A DNA stretch of 64,000 bases from Diphasiastrum complanatum (GCA_029204225.1 CM055094.1:24390541-24454540); one strand, 5' to 3'. Counted from the stretch's first letter, positions 1 to 12,899 are shown. The notes: generated by a model not told the origin, from the sequence alone. Program-made: numbers and translations.

Positions 1-69
1 AGGATGAAGAAGAATAATCCTTGATGGCATTTATACCATCACCATCATCCAAATCCAACACAAGTGAAG

Positions 70-449
70 CTTGGTAAATTGATAGTGGGGCTAGCTCCCA
101 CATGACCTTCCAAAAGAACTATTTCTCCACTCTAGTCTCTTACAATGATGTTGACTTTACTACAAGTGATCAAGAGTGTAGGATAAGTGTTGTAGGCACT
201 ATTACTTTGTGCTTAGGAGCTTTTAAAATGATGAATCTTGAAACTGTCCTTTATGTACCTTCAATCACTAAAAACTTGTTGAGTGTTGTTGGCCAATTAA
301 TGTATAATGGCCTAGATGTACTATTTAAGCATGGAGTTTGTTCCATCTTTAAGAATGATGATTACATAGCAAAAGGATTCAAACAAGGTGGATGTTTATA
401 TTACATGCTAATGTACTCTAAGCAAGTTGTCATGTTAACAAATTGGTAA
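70..449 (+). pseudogene. Ty1/copia protease and GAG-pre-integrase fragment
   Basis: From about 78 the plus strand reads I-D-S-G-A-S-S-H-M-T-F, the retropepsin active site of copia polyproteins, preceded by a stop in the same frame. It then runs through L-E-T-V-L-Y-V-P-S-I-T-K-N-L-L-S-V, the GAG-pre-integrase signature. The frame decays after about 400 and no integrase follows, so this is a truncated remnant. Confidence 0.75.
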
Positions 450-2431
450 CTTCTCTATTCCTTCTTGTAAAAGTTTTAAAGACTTTTCAAATCCTATGCA
501 ATTTTATTCATATTGATTGTCGATTCCCTTCTCAAGAACTGCCGGCTTTCCCGAACACAAGTTTGGAGTCTTATTGACATGAGCTTGGATGGTGGAGATC
601 TATAGGTGCCTAACACTGTGCTAACTCCAACTCTAGAAGCATGAAAAATCCAATCGAGATGAGTTTAAAGGCCATACACCTTCCAAAGTCGCTTATTGGC
701 ATGAAGGCTGGGTAACGCCTGTACCAGTGGCTGTGAGGAAATAATCCGATCGTGCTAGTGAGCGATGGATGATCTGTGAGAGCCCGAAATCTTTGAACAT
801 GGGGGGGGGGGGGGGGGGGGGGCGAACATTGGACTGTGTCGGTCGTAATCTGGTCCGTGCTGGGAAGCGACAAGGTACACCTCCCTCGATTCTAGCAACT
901 AGACATCATTCATCATCTTGCGTTGGTGGTTTATGCCCTAGTAGGAGGCCAGCCCTAGTTGTTTAGGTCCTTGTGAGCTACCCTAGGCAGGAGGAGGCAG
1001 GTTCAGTGTTCGGGCAAGCCGGCATAGTTCAAGAATGGAACCGTCATCTTTTCTCAAAAATCGGCATGGCAAAAGTTGTACAAGATATTTTATGTCATAA
1101 ATCTTGGGTTTATAAAAAAAAATCGGCAAGTAAGAGCTTGTCACTTAATAAAGACCGAAGAACTTTTTCACATATCGATTTTTGGATTTGGAGGGAAAAA
1201 AGGTTTCCAGAACACTGAGGCAGGTTCTTGTGGGAGACATTATTCAATTTCTGCTTCTTTTTGTGTCATATTATATGATTCGACGATTAAGACATTGTTA
1301 AAGATTACAGCGGTGATTTCACTTTTGCAAAGGTGTAAGAGTGAATTTGAAATTTTTTCATCACTTGATCTGAAACTCTCTGTAGCATTGGTTAAATTCT
1401 ATTGCGAATAGGTTCTATTATTTCGATGGATCAGTTCTTGGTGGATTGTGTTTGTTCATGTTGTTTAATATAAGGTGTTGCCGTTGTTGCGGATATTATG
1501 CAAAAACACAGCTACAGCTTCATTTGGGAGGTTAGTTCACAAGGCGAACGCAAGAAGTTTAACCGGTCTGTTTGTTTTATTTCGTTACAGAAAACGCTTC
1601 GTTTGGTCAGTAGGTAAATGATTTTCATCTGATATTCCCTGTTGAAATCCAGAATATTTGACGACAGCAATCTTTTGCTTAAACCAGCACAGCTTCCCAT
1701 TTTTGCTTCTGTCCCCAATTCAGTAAACAAAGTGCATATTATAATCTGTTGATGTTTTGCGTGATGCCTAAGGCGAAAATTAGAGAAGCTGATCGAGGAA
1801 AAAGTACTGAATACTAGTACTTTGGACTGTGAATGGTCGCATAAAAGGAACCGACATGCATAAAAGAAAAGAGAAAATGAAATCACAAGCTATAAACCTT
1901 TCGGTGCAAGCGCTGCCTGATATTATGCAGATGTGTGTTTGTCCGACCGACTGACCTGGGATTTTTGTTTTGGTTTTGTCGGATCTACTGACCTAAGATT
2001 TTTGTTTTGTTTTTTGAACCACTTACAAGCCATTACCATAGTTTACATTTTGCATTCTTTACACAGAAGGGTAGTAGGTACAACGTTGGTCTCGTGAACT
2101 CTGAACCTAATGCGGAGCACAAGGTTCCAAACATGTCAATGAAGTAGTAGGTGGGGTTAAAACCTGCATCAACAATGAGTATAGGAAGATTATTCATCTA
2201 CAAGTGCGTGAAAACCGACACCATGTGAGAATGGAACCAGTTTCTTCCCTAAAAAAGATTTCCTAAAACAATGTCAAGGATGTTGACATTTAAAAAGCTG
2301 ACATTTTATTTTTTCATGTAAACAAGAATATTGTGGTATACGACCAAGGCCTTGTCATTATGATGATATTTTTGAGATTGTATGGAAATTTTTTGATCTT
2401 GAATTGAAAATTTCATACCCTAACATCAAAC
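450..2431. other. Region without a recognised gene; long poly-G tract
   Basis: No coding region supported. A run of about 24 G residues lies at 800-822. The 600-1000 stretch is GC-richer than its surroundings and may be part of an unidentified repeat. Short open frames here lack family motifs. Confidence 0.4.
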
Positions 2432-2510
2432 CATAGTTGCCCTTTCCAGAACGGAACACGTTCTAAAATGTCGTTTCGGAGAGTTCCGTTCCCGAACGAT
2501 CCTTGAAAAG
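2432..2510 (-). mobile_element. hAT-like transposon end
   Basis: Reads CATAGTTGCCC followed by GGAAC/GTTCC-rich palindromic sequence, the reverse complement of the right ends seen at 36496, 37331 and 46871. The opposite end was not found nearby, so the copy is truncated or rearranged. Confidence 0.5.
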
Positions 2511-4979
2511 GGAAAATTAGTACGTATTTTAATGTTTTTTTTTCTAGTTGTATGGTAGCAAGTATCGATGATGGTAGTAACAGAAAACGGTTGTTGGATG
2601 AGGGTAATTTTTTTATTATTGCTGATCGTTTTTGCTTCAAATGCCCATCAAACTAGCTCTACGATTGGGGCCACATTTTTAAGTTTTAGATGCATTTTTG
2701 GGGACCCAAGATTAGATACGTTGTTAGTCAACCCTTAGACTTGAACAAATTTTTGATATGAATCTTGAAATGGAGAATACCTACTTATTAGAAGATTTGG
2801 AAAGGCAAGGCTAACACATCCATAGATCAAAACAAAGACAAATTTCAAATAAAGAAAACATTAGAAATTTCTCTCGCACCTAGTTTCCTAAAAAAAAAAT
2901 TGCATACATGCTAAGCAACTATTGGTCGTCATATACAACATACACAACTTGGCAATGCCGTTGATGGAGCTAAGCTCCTTAGATGTCCTACACAGTGGTC
3001 AGGATTCGAGCCAGCACCTTTCCGGTGGTAGTCAACAACTCAATCCATGCACCCCACTACGATGGACTTTTTATTACATTTTGAAATTCGCTTTGAACAA
3101 TGTGTTTCAAAATGTATGGTATGCCATTTTGGTTGAAACAAGTTTTTTTTAGCATTGGAGCAACGTAATTAGTTCTATTCAAACTCCAATCATATTGGAA
3201 CTATTGGCATGGTAGTTAGAATTTCTTTTCTTATCTAGATGATTGAAATTTGATTCAAAATGTGTAAACATGTACTAAATGATTTTGTGAATGCAAATAT
3301 GTAATCTTTATTTGATAATAAATTTTTAATCGTCTGTTTTTTTGTATGAGGCCAGTGACATTGTTTCGTATTCCAACGATTCACTCAAGTCTTTACAAAT
3401 AAACATTATTTTTGTTCACTGAACATTGCATTTGGCAAAAAATCAACAAAAATAGTAGAAGGTAGATACCAACTTAATCTATTATTCTTTGAATCATAGC
3501 TACATTTTAATATACTGAATATCCATATAAAGCCTATCGAAAACTTTCTGAAATTGCTGAATCTGGAGAAATCCATTCCTCACTTGAAAAATCTGGTAGA
3601 GGATATGGCTCTAATCTACCCACTAAATCATTTTTATCAAGAATATAAGTGTGATCATAAAAAAAAACTCCCAACGCTAAAAGGAATTTTGGAGAACGTC
3701 CCTTATATTGCAATATACCGATATCAGAATGTATGACATCAATTATTCATGCAATAGATTGAACTGATTGTCATTCAACGAAAATTGATGGATATATATT
3801 TGCAAAACCAACAAAAATATCGTGAGAAAAATTTAATATAAAGAAAATGCTAATACTAAAGAAGTTTAATCTGAATATGGACATAGTAATCATATACTTA
3901 CAATTGTATTTTCTTCTATCATCTGGATTCAAATCTCGGATGTTGATCTCTTTGTGAAGATAAGATGTTGAACTAAAACTTTCCTGATAGATTTACCAGC
4001 AGCTGATACTTTGAAATCCATTGTCCTTCACTTCCAAGAGCTTCTATATATGCTATCTCATCTTTTTCTTTTTTGGAAAGAGCCTTTTGAAGAAGGATGC
4101 ATCAAAATCCACTGATATTTACGATATATTATTGGTATCCATTGATCTTCTGCATTTTTTTCATTACAAATATTGATTGCATCAGTGGTTCCTCTTGGTC
4201 TCCGATTAGTCCAAAATATGTCTATGGAAGTTGATTACGAATGAGAACGAAGAGAATTAAGAGAATGAGAGGTATATCTAAGAATGAGAAGAAATTTCCA
4301 TACTATAGAGATTAGTTAACTATAGTTCATGAACACTGAATCCAAATTAACCTCGAGTTTACAAATACGGGTAGCAAAGGAATATTCGGGCATTAACGGT
4401 GTGGGATTTTTGAAAATTGTCAAATTTTGACTGGGAATGACAAAAAAAAATTCGTCCGTCAACAAGCACTGGTACAGTTCGTCACAGATGGATGCAATTT
4501 ATTGAACCACTTGGATGTCGAAAGCGTGTGAAGTCAAAAAAAGCATCTTACAAGTTCTAATATCCCCTGATGCTTTGGCCATGTAATTCTTTTTTACTAT
4601 CTATTTAATTCTCAAAGCTCATTCACTTTGTAACATTCTAAACAACTTATGATTATATCATCATCAATCTCTCCTTTTGTATATACACGTGATGTTTCAT
4701 TAGTAGAAGTATAGTTGGTTGAACTGACTGGTGTTTTTTCTTCATACTCACTTTCCTCTGCAACATTACTTTTTCTTTTACTTCATAATATAGAGAAGGG
4801 TTTAGAATTGAGAAACCACGATTTTAAATTTCGTCAATGGGTGACTACATTGGCTTGGTGCAATCAAGGTTCCAAGTAGCGCAAAATCTGGTGATACCCC
4901 ACAGTTTTAATGACTACAAGCATCAACCATCATCCTTCTTAATTTTCCTACTAGTTTACTCCTTGTTGATTGTGCTAAC
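2511..4979. other. AT-rich region, nothing recognised
   Basis: No reading frame with a family motif, no RNA gene and no clear repeat was found. A box-B-like string (GGATTCGAGCC) occurs near 3000 but has no convincing box A partner. Confidence 0.35.
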
Positions 4980-5171
4980 TTAAGGTGCCTTTGGCTTGGA
5001 GTTATTGGACATGCTATTTCTAAGACATAAATGCATTTTTTTGGTCATGATATTTACGTTTGACCCATAATCTACCGAGATATAAGTGGGTATAGACCCT
5101 TCGATTTCTATTTCAATATATGATGCTCCCTGATCTTTTAAATCGACTACTACAACAATTGCATTTGGCAA
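4980..5171 (-). pseudogene. Ty3/gypsy-type aspartic protease fragment
   Basis: Minus-strand frame with I-E-I-E-G-S-I-P-T-Y-I-S-V-D-Y-G-S-N-V-N-I-M, matching the retropepsin segment usually read as (I/V)D-x-G-(S/A)-x-V-N-I-M in plant gypsy gag-pro. The catalytic D-S/T-G is D-Y-G here, so the enzyme would be inactive. About 60 codons remain. Confidence 0.55.
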
Positions 5172-5249
5172 CTTTTGTTTTCCTCTTCCTTTCTATTTAA
5201 GAGTTGTTTAAATATAATCCTAGTATGTAATTACCTAATATTTGACATG

Positions 5250-5851
5250 ATATTGTAGGAGTTTCTTATGGTAGATCTGATAGGATCTATTATAGCCTTA
5301 ATAAATTTACTAGACATAGGTTGTCATGTCTTGCATGTAATTAGCCCATGGGCTCAATAATAGACATTTAAAAATGGCCCAAGTTAGAGTATAATCAATT
5401 TTATAATATAGAGAATAAGTGCTATTGTTAATGGTGGAAATTGTAATAATGGCTGAAAGGCCCAATTTACCCAAACAAGGCCCCAAACTCATAATAGAGA
5501 CGTAAAGGCCTACTATAAATAGCTAGGTGACATGATCTTATCTACGTGCAATTATGCTACATAACAACGTAAGCATTAAAACAAACCAAAAGTAAAGAAT
5601 ATCCAAAACAATTCTCCAACTATTGAAAGATATGTGTGTATATACATCTTCAAAACTACATGCCAATATATACATGATGTCTTCTCTTTGAGACAGTCCT
5701 GCATAGCAGGGCTGTCGTCAACGGTCTCGACACGTGTGTCATTACGAGGCACGTGTATGGCATACTGCACCCAACATTAAAACGAGTGTACACTGACAGA
5801 AATATAAAATATTGTATCAACACAGCAGACTTAAGCTTTCATTTCTAACAC
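5250..5851 (-). mobile_element. Copia 3' LTR (inner start at 5851)
   Basis: Immediately downstream of the RNase H remnant the minus strand reads TTTAGGGAGTG (polypurine tract) and then TGTTAGAAATG, a typical LTR start. The outer boundary was not located; 5250 is an estimate. Confidence 0.5.
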
Positions 5852-5879
5852 TCCCTAAAGCTTAAGTCTGTTCTCAATG

Positions 5880-6180
5880 TCATAAAAGAGAAAGTTGATC
5901 TCTAAGCACATCACACTTGTCCTTACTCAAAGGTTTCATAAGGACATCAACTATCCGAGTACTACAATGCACTATTTTAACTTCATTACTAAGAACACGA
6001 TCACGTACAAAGTGATATTTAATTTTTATGTGCCTAATTCTAGCATGATAAACAAGATTCCTCACAAGTTGTATGCCGCTCTGGCTATCGCAAAATATGG
6101 TAATCTTGAAATCCTACTAAAGTTCAATCTTTGCAAGCAACTGTCTTAACCAAACAGCTTCATGTAGACCTAAACCTATC
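5880..6180 (-). pseudogene. Ty1/copia RNase H C-terminal fragment
   Basis: Minus strand reads I-R-H-I-K-I-K-Y-H-F-V-R-D, then C-S-T-R-I-V-D-V-L-M-K-P-L-S-K-D-K, the conserved end of copia RNase H (usually H-I-x-I-x-Y-H-F-V-R-D...D-I-F-T-K-P-L). Upstream codons give W-L-R-Q-L-L and F-C-D-S-Q-S in neighbouring frames, so the gene is frameshifted. Confidence 0.75.
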
Positions 6181-6904
6181 CCTAATGCTAATTCTGGTGG
6201 ATCTTTCATCCCTACCAAGTTAGGGTTGGAATCTTGGAGATCCCTTAACAATGCAAAAATTATCAAAAATAGCTCCTCCTTTTTCTCTCTTGTATCTAAG
6301 CATGATTTGGACTCATTACAAACGTTCTATCACTTAGGTCTACTTGAGAACATCCTTATGAGTGGAATCCTATGCTATTTGGCACATGTGACAAGCCACA
6401 TCATGACCATCTAACTATTTACAAGTCATATGACCAAAAAGTAGTCAAGCTAGAATTGTGAATTTTTAACAATACGGTGGATCGACTTCAGCTCAGCACG
6501 CGCAATGACAAGGGAAATATCTTTTTACATTTATGTTACTATAATAGGATGTTTGAGACCATTCATGTGAAGCATTTTTAGCGGCTCGTATTTTAGTACA
6601 GATTTTTGGCTTTATACACAAGCCCTTTTAAGATATTGGGTTTGCTTGGTCATACATGCCTAACATTAAATGTCTTTTGTGATTTCAAAATCGAAAATCT
6701 ATCTCTATGCTCCTGTGTTGCTTTGAAACATTTCAAAAATTTCATTTCTGAGAAATTTGATCATGTGCTAACAACGGATTGCAATATAATTAGAAGTAGG
6801 TACCGAAAATAATTTATAGAAAAATGTCTTAATTATATTACTTTACAACATACAAATATCTATAATGTCTCAAGAAGAAGAAGGCACAAGAGAGCAAACA
6901 AAGC
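6181..6904. other. No gene recognised between copia remnants
   Basis: AT-rich sequence, possibly more of the decayed minus-strand copia element. No motif can be read with confidence. Confidence 0.3.
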
Positions 6905-6919
6905 AACATTGCACATCAG

Positions 6920-7450
6920 GAGGTAATTTATGATTAGTTGTAGATGTTTAATCTTTCTGATCTGGAATTTACACGACGCGACACAAAAAAAAAAAAAAGT
7001 TTCACGAACTATATAGTTTCTGCTTGATGCATAATTCAAAAAGACAAAAATATACAAAATACATGTCCGCCTGTGAGCGAGACAATTTTGAAAAAGAGAA
7101 TCTGTAGATCCAGAAGTCCGCTAGTAAGCAAGACACGAATCGTGGGAGAACTATATTTCTCTCACGTCAATGCACTACGTGAATCTGTCATGCAGTGCTA
7201 AAGATCAAGAAAATCAATAGATAATATTGTAGCTGTTATGCACATATTATTTTGTGTGATTGCATTATATCGAATAAATTTTGTCTGATATTATTTGTGT
7301 ATCTGATTCACTTGTTTATTTAATTCCACACATTGGTTTGATTTGTTGAATGCTATATTAATTTGTTAACGTAGATCAGCAGTGTCTGTCTACACTCTGA
7401 AGGATTGTAGAAACTATATAGTCGGCAGTGAACAACAATCATATCTGAAT
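6920..7450 (+). mobile_element. Copia LTR, family copy 1
   Basis: Shares ordered blocks with 25690-26230 and 42810-43130: gattagttgtagatg, tccgctagtaag, gagagaactat.tttctc, gca.tacgtg.at, gtagatcagca.tg and ctacactct...gattgtag. A degenerate primer site (caatatcagagc) follows near 7549. Confidence 0.65.
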
Positions 7451-7818
7451 TCCTGATGAACTGATTTGTTCGCGAATATTTTTGCTTTGTTTCGTGATTC
7501 GTTTCATTTTGTTTCGCTTCGTTTCGCAATTTCTATGCTTCCAGCATGAATCAATATCAGAGCTTGTTTAAGTTTCGCTTCGCTTTGCTTCGTATCGTTT
7601 CGTCTAGATTTCGTCTCATTTAGTTTTGTTTTGTTACAGAGCCTGATTAATCCAACACGAATTATTCTCGAACAGAAATAATTCGAGTTTCGCTAAAGTT
7701 TGCGAATCGTTCGAGAGACCTCCATCAGTTTGTCACCAGAGTTTTGGCTGGAATTTGCATTTTCTGAAGCAAATTTTGCATCATCAAAAGGACATTTTTT
7801 TCACTTTACTTTCTTACA
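7451..7818 (+). other. Copia leader-like sequence
   Basis: Lies between the LTR copy and the pol fragment. It is rich in tttcg repeats and contains a primer-site-like caatatcagagc near 7549. No open gag remains. Confidence 0.35.
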
Positions 7819-8275
7819 ATGATGTTCATAGATCAATCTACACTGCAAGTAGTCAAGATAGGAACCATTCCATTGTATGTTGGATCATCCAAAAGGATGA
7901 ATCTTGATAATGTTCTTTATGTTCCTGAGTTAACTAAGAATCTGCTTAGTGTTGGCCAATTAATGGATAATGGACTTGATGTACAATTTAAGCATGGAGT
8001 TTGTTCCATCCTTAGAAATGATGCATGTATAGCTAAAGGATTTAATCAAGGTAGATTGTTTAAGCTTGATGCTGATATTGCAGTGGAGAGTGTTAACTTG
8101 GCAAAGGTGGATATATCAAAGGTGGAACTATGGCACAAAAGGTTGGGCCACCCCAACTTCAAAGCCATGGAAACTATGTGTGCAAAGGAGCTTGCACTTG
8201 GCCTCCCCAAGTATTTGTCAAAGTGTGGGAAGATATGTGAAGCATGTAGCCTCTCAAAGGCTCACAATTTTTTAT
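7819..8275 (+). pseudogene. Ty1/copia GAG-pre-integrase and integrase zinc domain
   Basis: The plus frame reads M-N-L-D-N-V-L-Y-V-P-E-L-T-K-N-L-L-S-V-G, then L-W-H-K-R-L-G-H-P-N and C-E-A-C, the HHCC zinc site at the integrase N-terminus. The frame is intact for about 150 codons but lacks protease and integrase core, so it is a truncated copy. It is closely similar in wording to the fragments at 102-449 and 27306-27503. Confidence 0.8.
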
Positions 8276-9405
8276 GTTGGACATCTTACACTTATATGCA
8301 TAATCAGCCTGATGTTAGCTATGATGCTTGATGTTTGAATACCCTCTTTCTGATGCAATAGATTTGATGTTTACTTGTGATTGTTGATGGCTCGCTGTCT
8401 AGCAATGGACAGCCCATCATCTCTTTGATTGCAAATGTGCCCATATGCCTCATAAAGGCAATGATGGACTAATAGAACATCTTCTTCAAGAAAAGAAACA
8501 TGTCTTTCTACTTGCTTGGCAGCAATGGACCATCAAAAGTCCTGAGCAAATTCTGGTTGATGAATGTAGTAGACTTGGCTCTATTGGTATCAAAATCAAT
8601 GAAAGAATAGTTGTTGTCTAGCAATGGACAACAAGCTAATAGAGCTCATTTTTATCTAAATTTTTGGTGTATGTCTGGCTGCTAGTCCAGCGATAAAATG
8701 GTCCTTTTTTTTTCTAGAATACACTTCTAGTCTGGCGATTAACAAACAAAAGGCTACACTCTTTGTTTTATCACAAAAAATGTTTAGAATAAAGATGATG
8801 TTTGGTGGACAACAAGTAGTTATGTATACTCAACACTTTAAATGTCATTTTAACATCTCTTCTCAAAGGTTTTATCTATCTCATATATAAGATATATCAT
8901 TTGACAATGTCATCCACACTTTGTGAAAATTGTAGCATACTTTGTCAATACGGCCTACTATCAATTTCAATTTGGTTCGAGTTCGAACCATACGCTACTT
9001 AGCCTCCACAAAGATACGTCATTTATCAAGACATACTAAAACAAGTGAGCTTCATAATTTTTTTGTTTAGGCACTTAGATTTGATTCTCGAACAAAGATA
9101 TGAGATAAAGAATATGTGTTTTGGCTAATTGTGTCTTTAAAAGAAAACAAGCTATTTGCGGATATAACATGGCATCCCCGCAAAAAACCACATCTATGAA
9201 CATCCAGGTATGACTTCTTGTTATGAATTTCAAGTTGTATACAAACCATACGCATCGTGAATAAATCATGGAATAATCATTTCCATTCTACTTTACATCT
9301 ACCTCTCTTCAATATGCTTAGATAATGACATATCTTCCAATACTATTACAAACCAACATAGCTATTCTTGAATGATTCAAGCCCAAACCTAATCATAGGT
9401 TTTCC
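8276..9405. other. No gene recognised
   Basis: The string tagcaatggac/tagtctggcgat recurs around 8400-8750, suggesting a low-copy internal repeat. Nothing else identifiable. Confidence 0.3.
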
Positions 9406-9409
9406 AATA

Positions 9410-10110
9410 TAACATTCTTAGACAGCATGGGTATGTGTAAGAAACAAAGTTTTTACATAAGGGTTAGAATGGCACGAATATGCCCTAATACCTGGTAAAA
9501 ACATTGGAAATCCTTAATTACCAATAAACTGACTAAACGATTCTTAAAGAAATCCTTGTCAAAAACCTAAGAGTAGGGACTCCAAGAAAACGGTCTTAGA
9601 CAACATGGCTATGCGTAAGATACGTAGTTTTTACGAAAGAGTTAGAATGGCACAGATCTGCCCTAATACCTTGTAAAAACATTGGAAATCTCTCACTAAT
9701 AATTAATCATGTCTATCCGAAGCAATGTCCCTATACCATGGTTGACATGTGAGTTCTGTATAGCATGGTTTTGTTCAGAATCAATCATACAATCAACTAT
9801 GGCAAAACTTAACCTTATCCTAATAAGTGCTACTTTAGACCTTTGGTGAGATACAACTGGAAAGCATGGATATGCTCAAGAGTATGGACAATAATGCATG
9901 ACATACCTTGCTTTGCAAGGTCACTTGGGTTAGCATGGCATGGATTTGCCCTAATACCAGCACGCGTGCCCACACCAAGTCTTTAGGCTAAGTAAAATGT
10001 AAACGATTAAAACTATTCATACTCTTTTTATAACTAAAAACGAACTGATACGGACATGATTGCCCATAAACTGATTAGCATGGCACTCGCCTTGATACGG
10101 TAATATTAGA
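9410..10110. repeat. Degenerate tandem repeat, unit about 180 bp
   Basis: Blocks at about 9415-9515 and 9590-9695 match closely (cttagaca.catgg.tatg.gtaag, gttagaatggca, tgccctaatacc, gtaaaaacattggaaatc). Partial copies lie near 9865-9960 and 10070-10110. Confidence 0.6.
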
Positions 10111-10449
10111 TGCTTTATGGTGCTTTTTAGTACTGTATTTTACTTTTCAGCCATATTTTACCTTGTTGGATTATGAATAAAGACTTCAAAAGGTCTCAGT
10201 CTTGCTTTCTCAATAGGAACTAAGTGCAGTCTTGTATCTCTCTCTATGCATCCTAGTGGTGTGGGATTAATTTCATTTTATTCTAAAAAAAGCTTTTGTG
10301 TGCATTTTTATATGTTCAATTTTAATGGGATTAAATATATTTTATTCTAAAAAAACTTTCTCACGTATTTTTCTGTGTGTTCCATCATTTTCTATCTTAT
10401 AAAATCTCTCCTGCATGTTTTCTGGGCTATTCCATGACTGGCGGGACAA

Positions 10450-10574
10450 TAATACATAAAGTCTAAAGACATGATTGCAGATTTGGTGACAAAGCCGCTC
10501 GACAAGCCATTGTTTACAAAACAAAAAAAAAGCAATGGGATTGGATATGCAGAAAGATAACGTTCAAGAGGGAG
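10450..10574 (+). pseudogene. Ty1/copia RNase H C-terminus and polypurine tract
   Basis: The plus strand reads S-K-D-M-I-A-D-L-V-T-K-P-L-D-K-P, the standard copia polyprotein end, and then caagagggag, a polypurine tract that abuts an LTR start at 10575. Confidence 0.72.
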
Positions 10575-11235
10575 TGTTGGAAATGGTGAACTCTTGAAAC
10601 CATTCCCTGGCATACTCCGAAGCCGAAAAGGTCGAAGGCAAAGGCGAACCGATGGCCAAAGGCGAAGGTCGAAGCCGAAATGCTCAACACCAAAGTGCTC
10701 AACATTTGCCCCTGCAACCAAATGCCCGAAGAGTCCGAAGCCGAAGAACCCGAAGTGCTGAAGATGAACATCGTGCCGAAACCAAAAGTCGGACAAGTCG
10801 AACTAGCAATTAGCAGCTCGACGATCTTGAGTATTGTTCTATCACACTTAGCCGCCAAAGGCAATATTATCATAGGGTAGCTAACCAATTGATTAGCATT
10901 AAACATGTCTTGTAAACTGTTGCTAAGTAATCTTGTAATTTCTCCAAATGGGATAAGTAAAGAAAAGAATGAAAAAGAAAAAGAAGAAGTCAAGAGTACT
11001 GTTAGCACATTGTTAGCATTATCAGCTATGGATGAAAGTTTTCCAACGAGTTCTATAAGGGGAGCAACAGGCCGCCAATGTGCGTGACACCAATTGACTC
11101 ACTCGAAACAAAAGGAAAATACAAATACAAATGCTCTCAGCTCTTCCATCTCTGATTGTCATGTCATTTTATTAATTGAATGCTTCAAAGTCTGTATTCT
11201 GTAGTTGTTTGTTTAGGATCCTATGAAATTCCGCA
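10575..11235 (+). mobile_element. Copia 3' LTR
   Basis: Starts TGTTGGAAATGG right after the polypurine tract. A probable end is ...ATTCCGCA at 11235, giving about 660 bp. It contains a GC-rich cgaaggc/gccgaag repetitive stretch at 10620-10790 that creates overlapping open frames on both strands, none of which looks like a real gene. Confidence 0.55.
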
Positions 11236-11289
11236 AGCTAGCCAAAGGAGCAACACACAAAAGAGCAGCCAAAAAAACTACCCCCCAAA

Positions 11290-11551
11290 CAATCGATAAT
11301 CTACATTTGTGAGAATCAAAGTGCTATTGCTTTATCAACTAACCCCAGGGTTCATTCCAAGAGTAAGCACATTGAAAATAAGTATTACTATGTCAGAGGC
11401 AAAGTTCTCGACAAAGAGATAAACTTGTAGTATTGTCGAATGCAAGACATGACAACTAATATTAAGGCACTAAGCTTGGATGTACGCAAGAAGTTTTGTG
11501 CAGAACTAAGTTTGAAGGACAAGGCATTCATGGATTCAGATTAAGGGAGAG
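11290..11551 (+). pseudogene. Second copia RNase H fragment
   Basis: Reads C-E-N-Q-S-A-I-A-L-S-T-N-P-R-V-H, then S-K-H-I-E-N-K-Y-Y-Y-V-R, the conserved RNase H block, and ends with ttaagggaga, a polypurine tract. A stop codon interrupts it after K-E-I-N-L. Confidence 0.75.
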
Positions 11552-11766
11552 TGTTGGATTATTCTCCCATAATCTTATAGTCAATCTACATCAATTCATT
11601 TATCCAGCTCTATAGTTTTATTCATGTTTCTACATAGTCTATAGAAATACATGGGAATCACTCAATAGGTGATTTCGATAACAATGAACTATCGAAGGTG
11701 TCCAACCCAAATGCATACGATTTCTAATCATTCAAGATCAAGAGACAAAACTAATTTCCCCCAACA
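11552..11766 (+). mobile_element. Short copia 3' LTR, about 215 bp
   Basis: Begins TGTTGG directly after the polypurine tract and ends CCAACA at 11766, so the ends are perfect six-base inverted repeats as expected of an LTR. Confidence 0.65.
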
Positions 11767-12899
11767 ATCTAGCATCCTTTAAGTATGTTCTGATATGCAA
11801 AGCTCTTCCTCCTTACAATGCCTCAAGGTTGCCATCTGAAGGATTGTATGGCCCATGGTCCTGAAGCTCCAACATCAATTTTCCAACTCATAAGGTTCTA
11901 ATTTTGATGCATCTGCAACAGATATTCAAAAGCCCAAATCCAGGTTTCTCATTTAATTTATCCACACTTTCCAAGTGCACTATCTCCAAGATCAAGTTTG
12001 GGTGTCAGCAAGTGAAAATGCCAGCAAATTAGATAACATTTCAAAGATCTTAAGCGATTTCGCCCACAATTGTCTTGTGCTCTAGCATCGACTGACTTGT
12101 ATTTTTGTACTCTTTTTGAATCAAATTATTATTTTCTTGTGTCTAGATTGTCATCAATATGTATGCAATAGTTTCATAATCACTCTATCTGATTTCTCTT
12201 ATTATTTTGTCTGAATTGTTTGTTCTTTTTGCTTCCACAATAGTAATCGCAAGACTTTCTTTGTATTTACCTAAGTAATCGACACCCTTGATTCTAACAA
12301 CTTTGAAGTTAGAATCAAGTAGAATCAGTCGAGTCATTTGACTCTCCATCCTAATTCGATTCGATGTGTAGTGCATGCACTAGGGAATCATCCGTTGCTC
12401 CATCATTCCAATAGTGTCGTGATTCTCAACATGAACATGTATATTGTGAATTTGGATAGCCATACACTTTTGACAATGGAACTTTGAAGATGCATTTATT
12501 GTACATGATCTAGATATGCTTGAGTCATAGATGTTGGGAGACGAATGAATCAAGAATGAGAAATTTGATGTTAGACTCCACACATGCTCAATTTTTTCAA
12601 AAGGGAGGCAATTAGCTTGCACAAATTCTCCTCCACAATAAGAATTTACAAAAAATTCCAAGACAGAAGAATAGTCTTGGATAGCATAAGGGATTGACAA
12701 AAGTATCTCTTACCTAGAATATGACAACAAATTTGAAGCCTTTAGGAGGTAGCAAACATAGAAACTTAGAAGAAAATGAAAAGGTAAGAAAATACATGTT
12801 ATCTCACCTCCATCCCAAGAACATAGAGGATCCATTTAGTATATGCGCATGTCAATTGGTTTTACCTCTTGTAGGAGCAGCGAAATTACTCTTGACAGA
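11767..12899. other. No gene recognised
   Basis: AT-rich sequence with short frames only. Nothing with a family motif. Confidence 0.3.

Noticed and set aside
2990-3030. tRNA or SINE at 3.0 kb
   Set aside because: Only a box-B-like string is present, without a box A at suitable distance.
10392-11008. Long overlapping minus-strand frames (134 and 164 codons)
   Set aside because: They lie inside a copia LTR over a cgaaggc-type repeat; composition and overlap on both strands show they are repeat artefacts.
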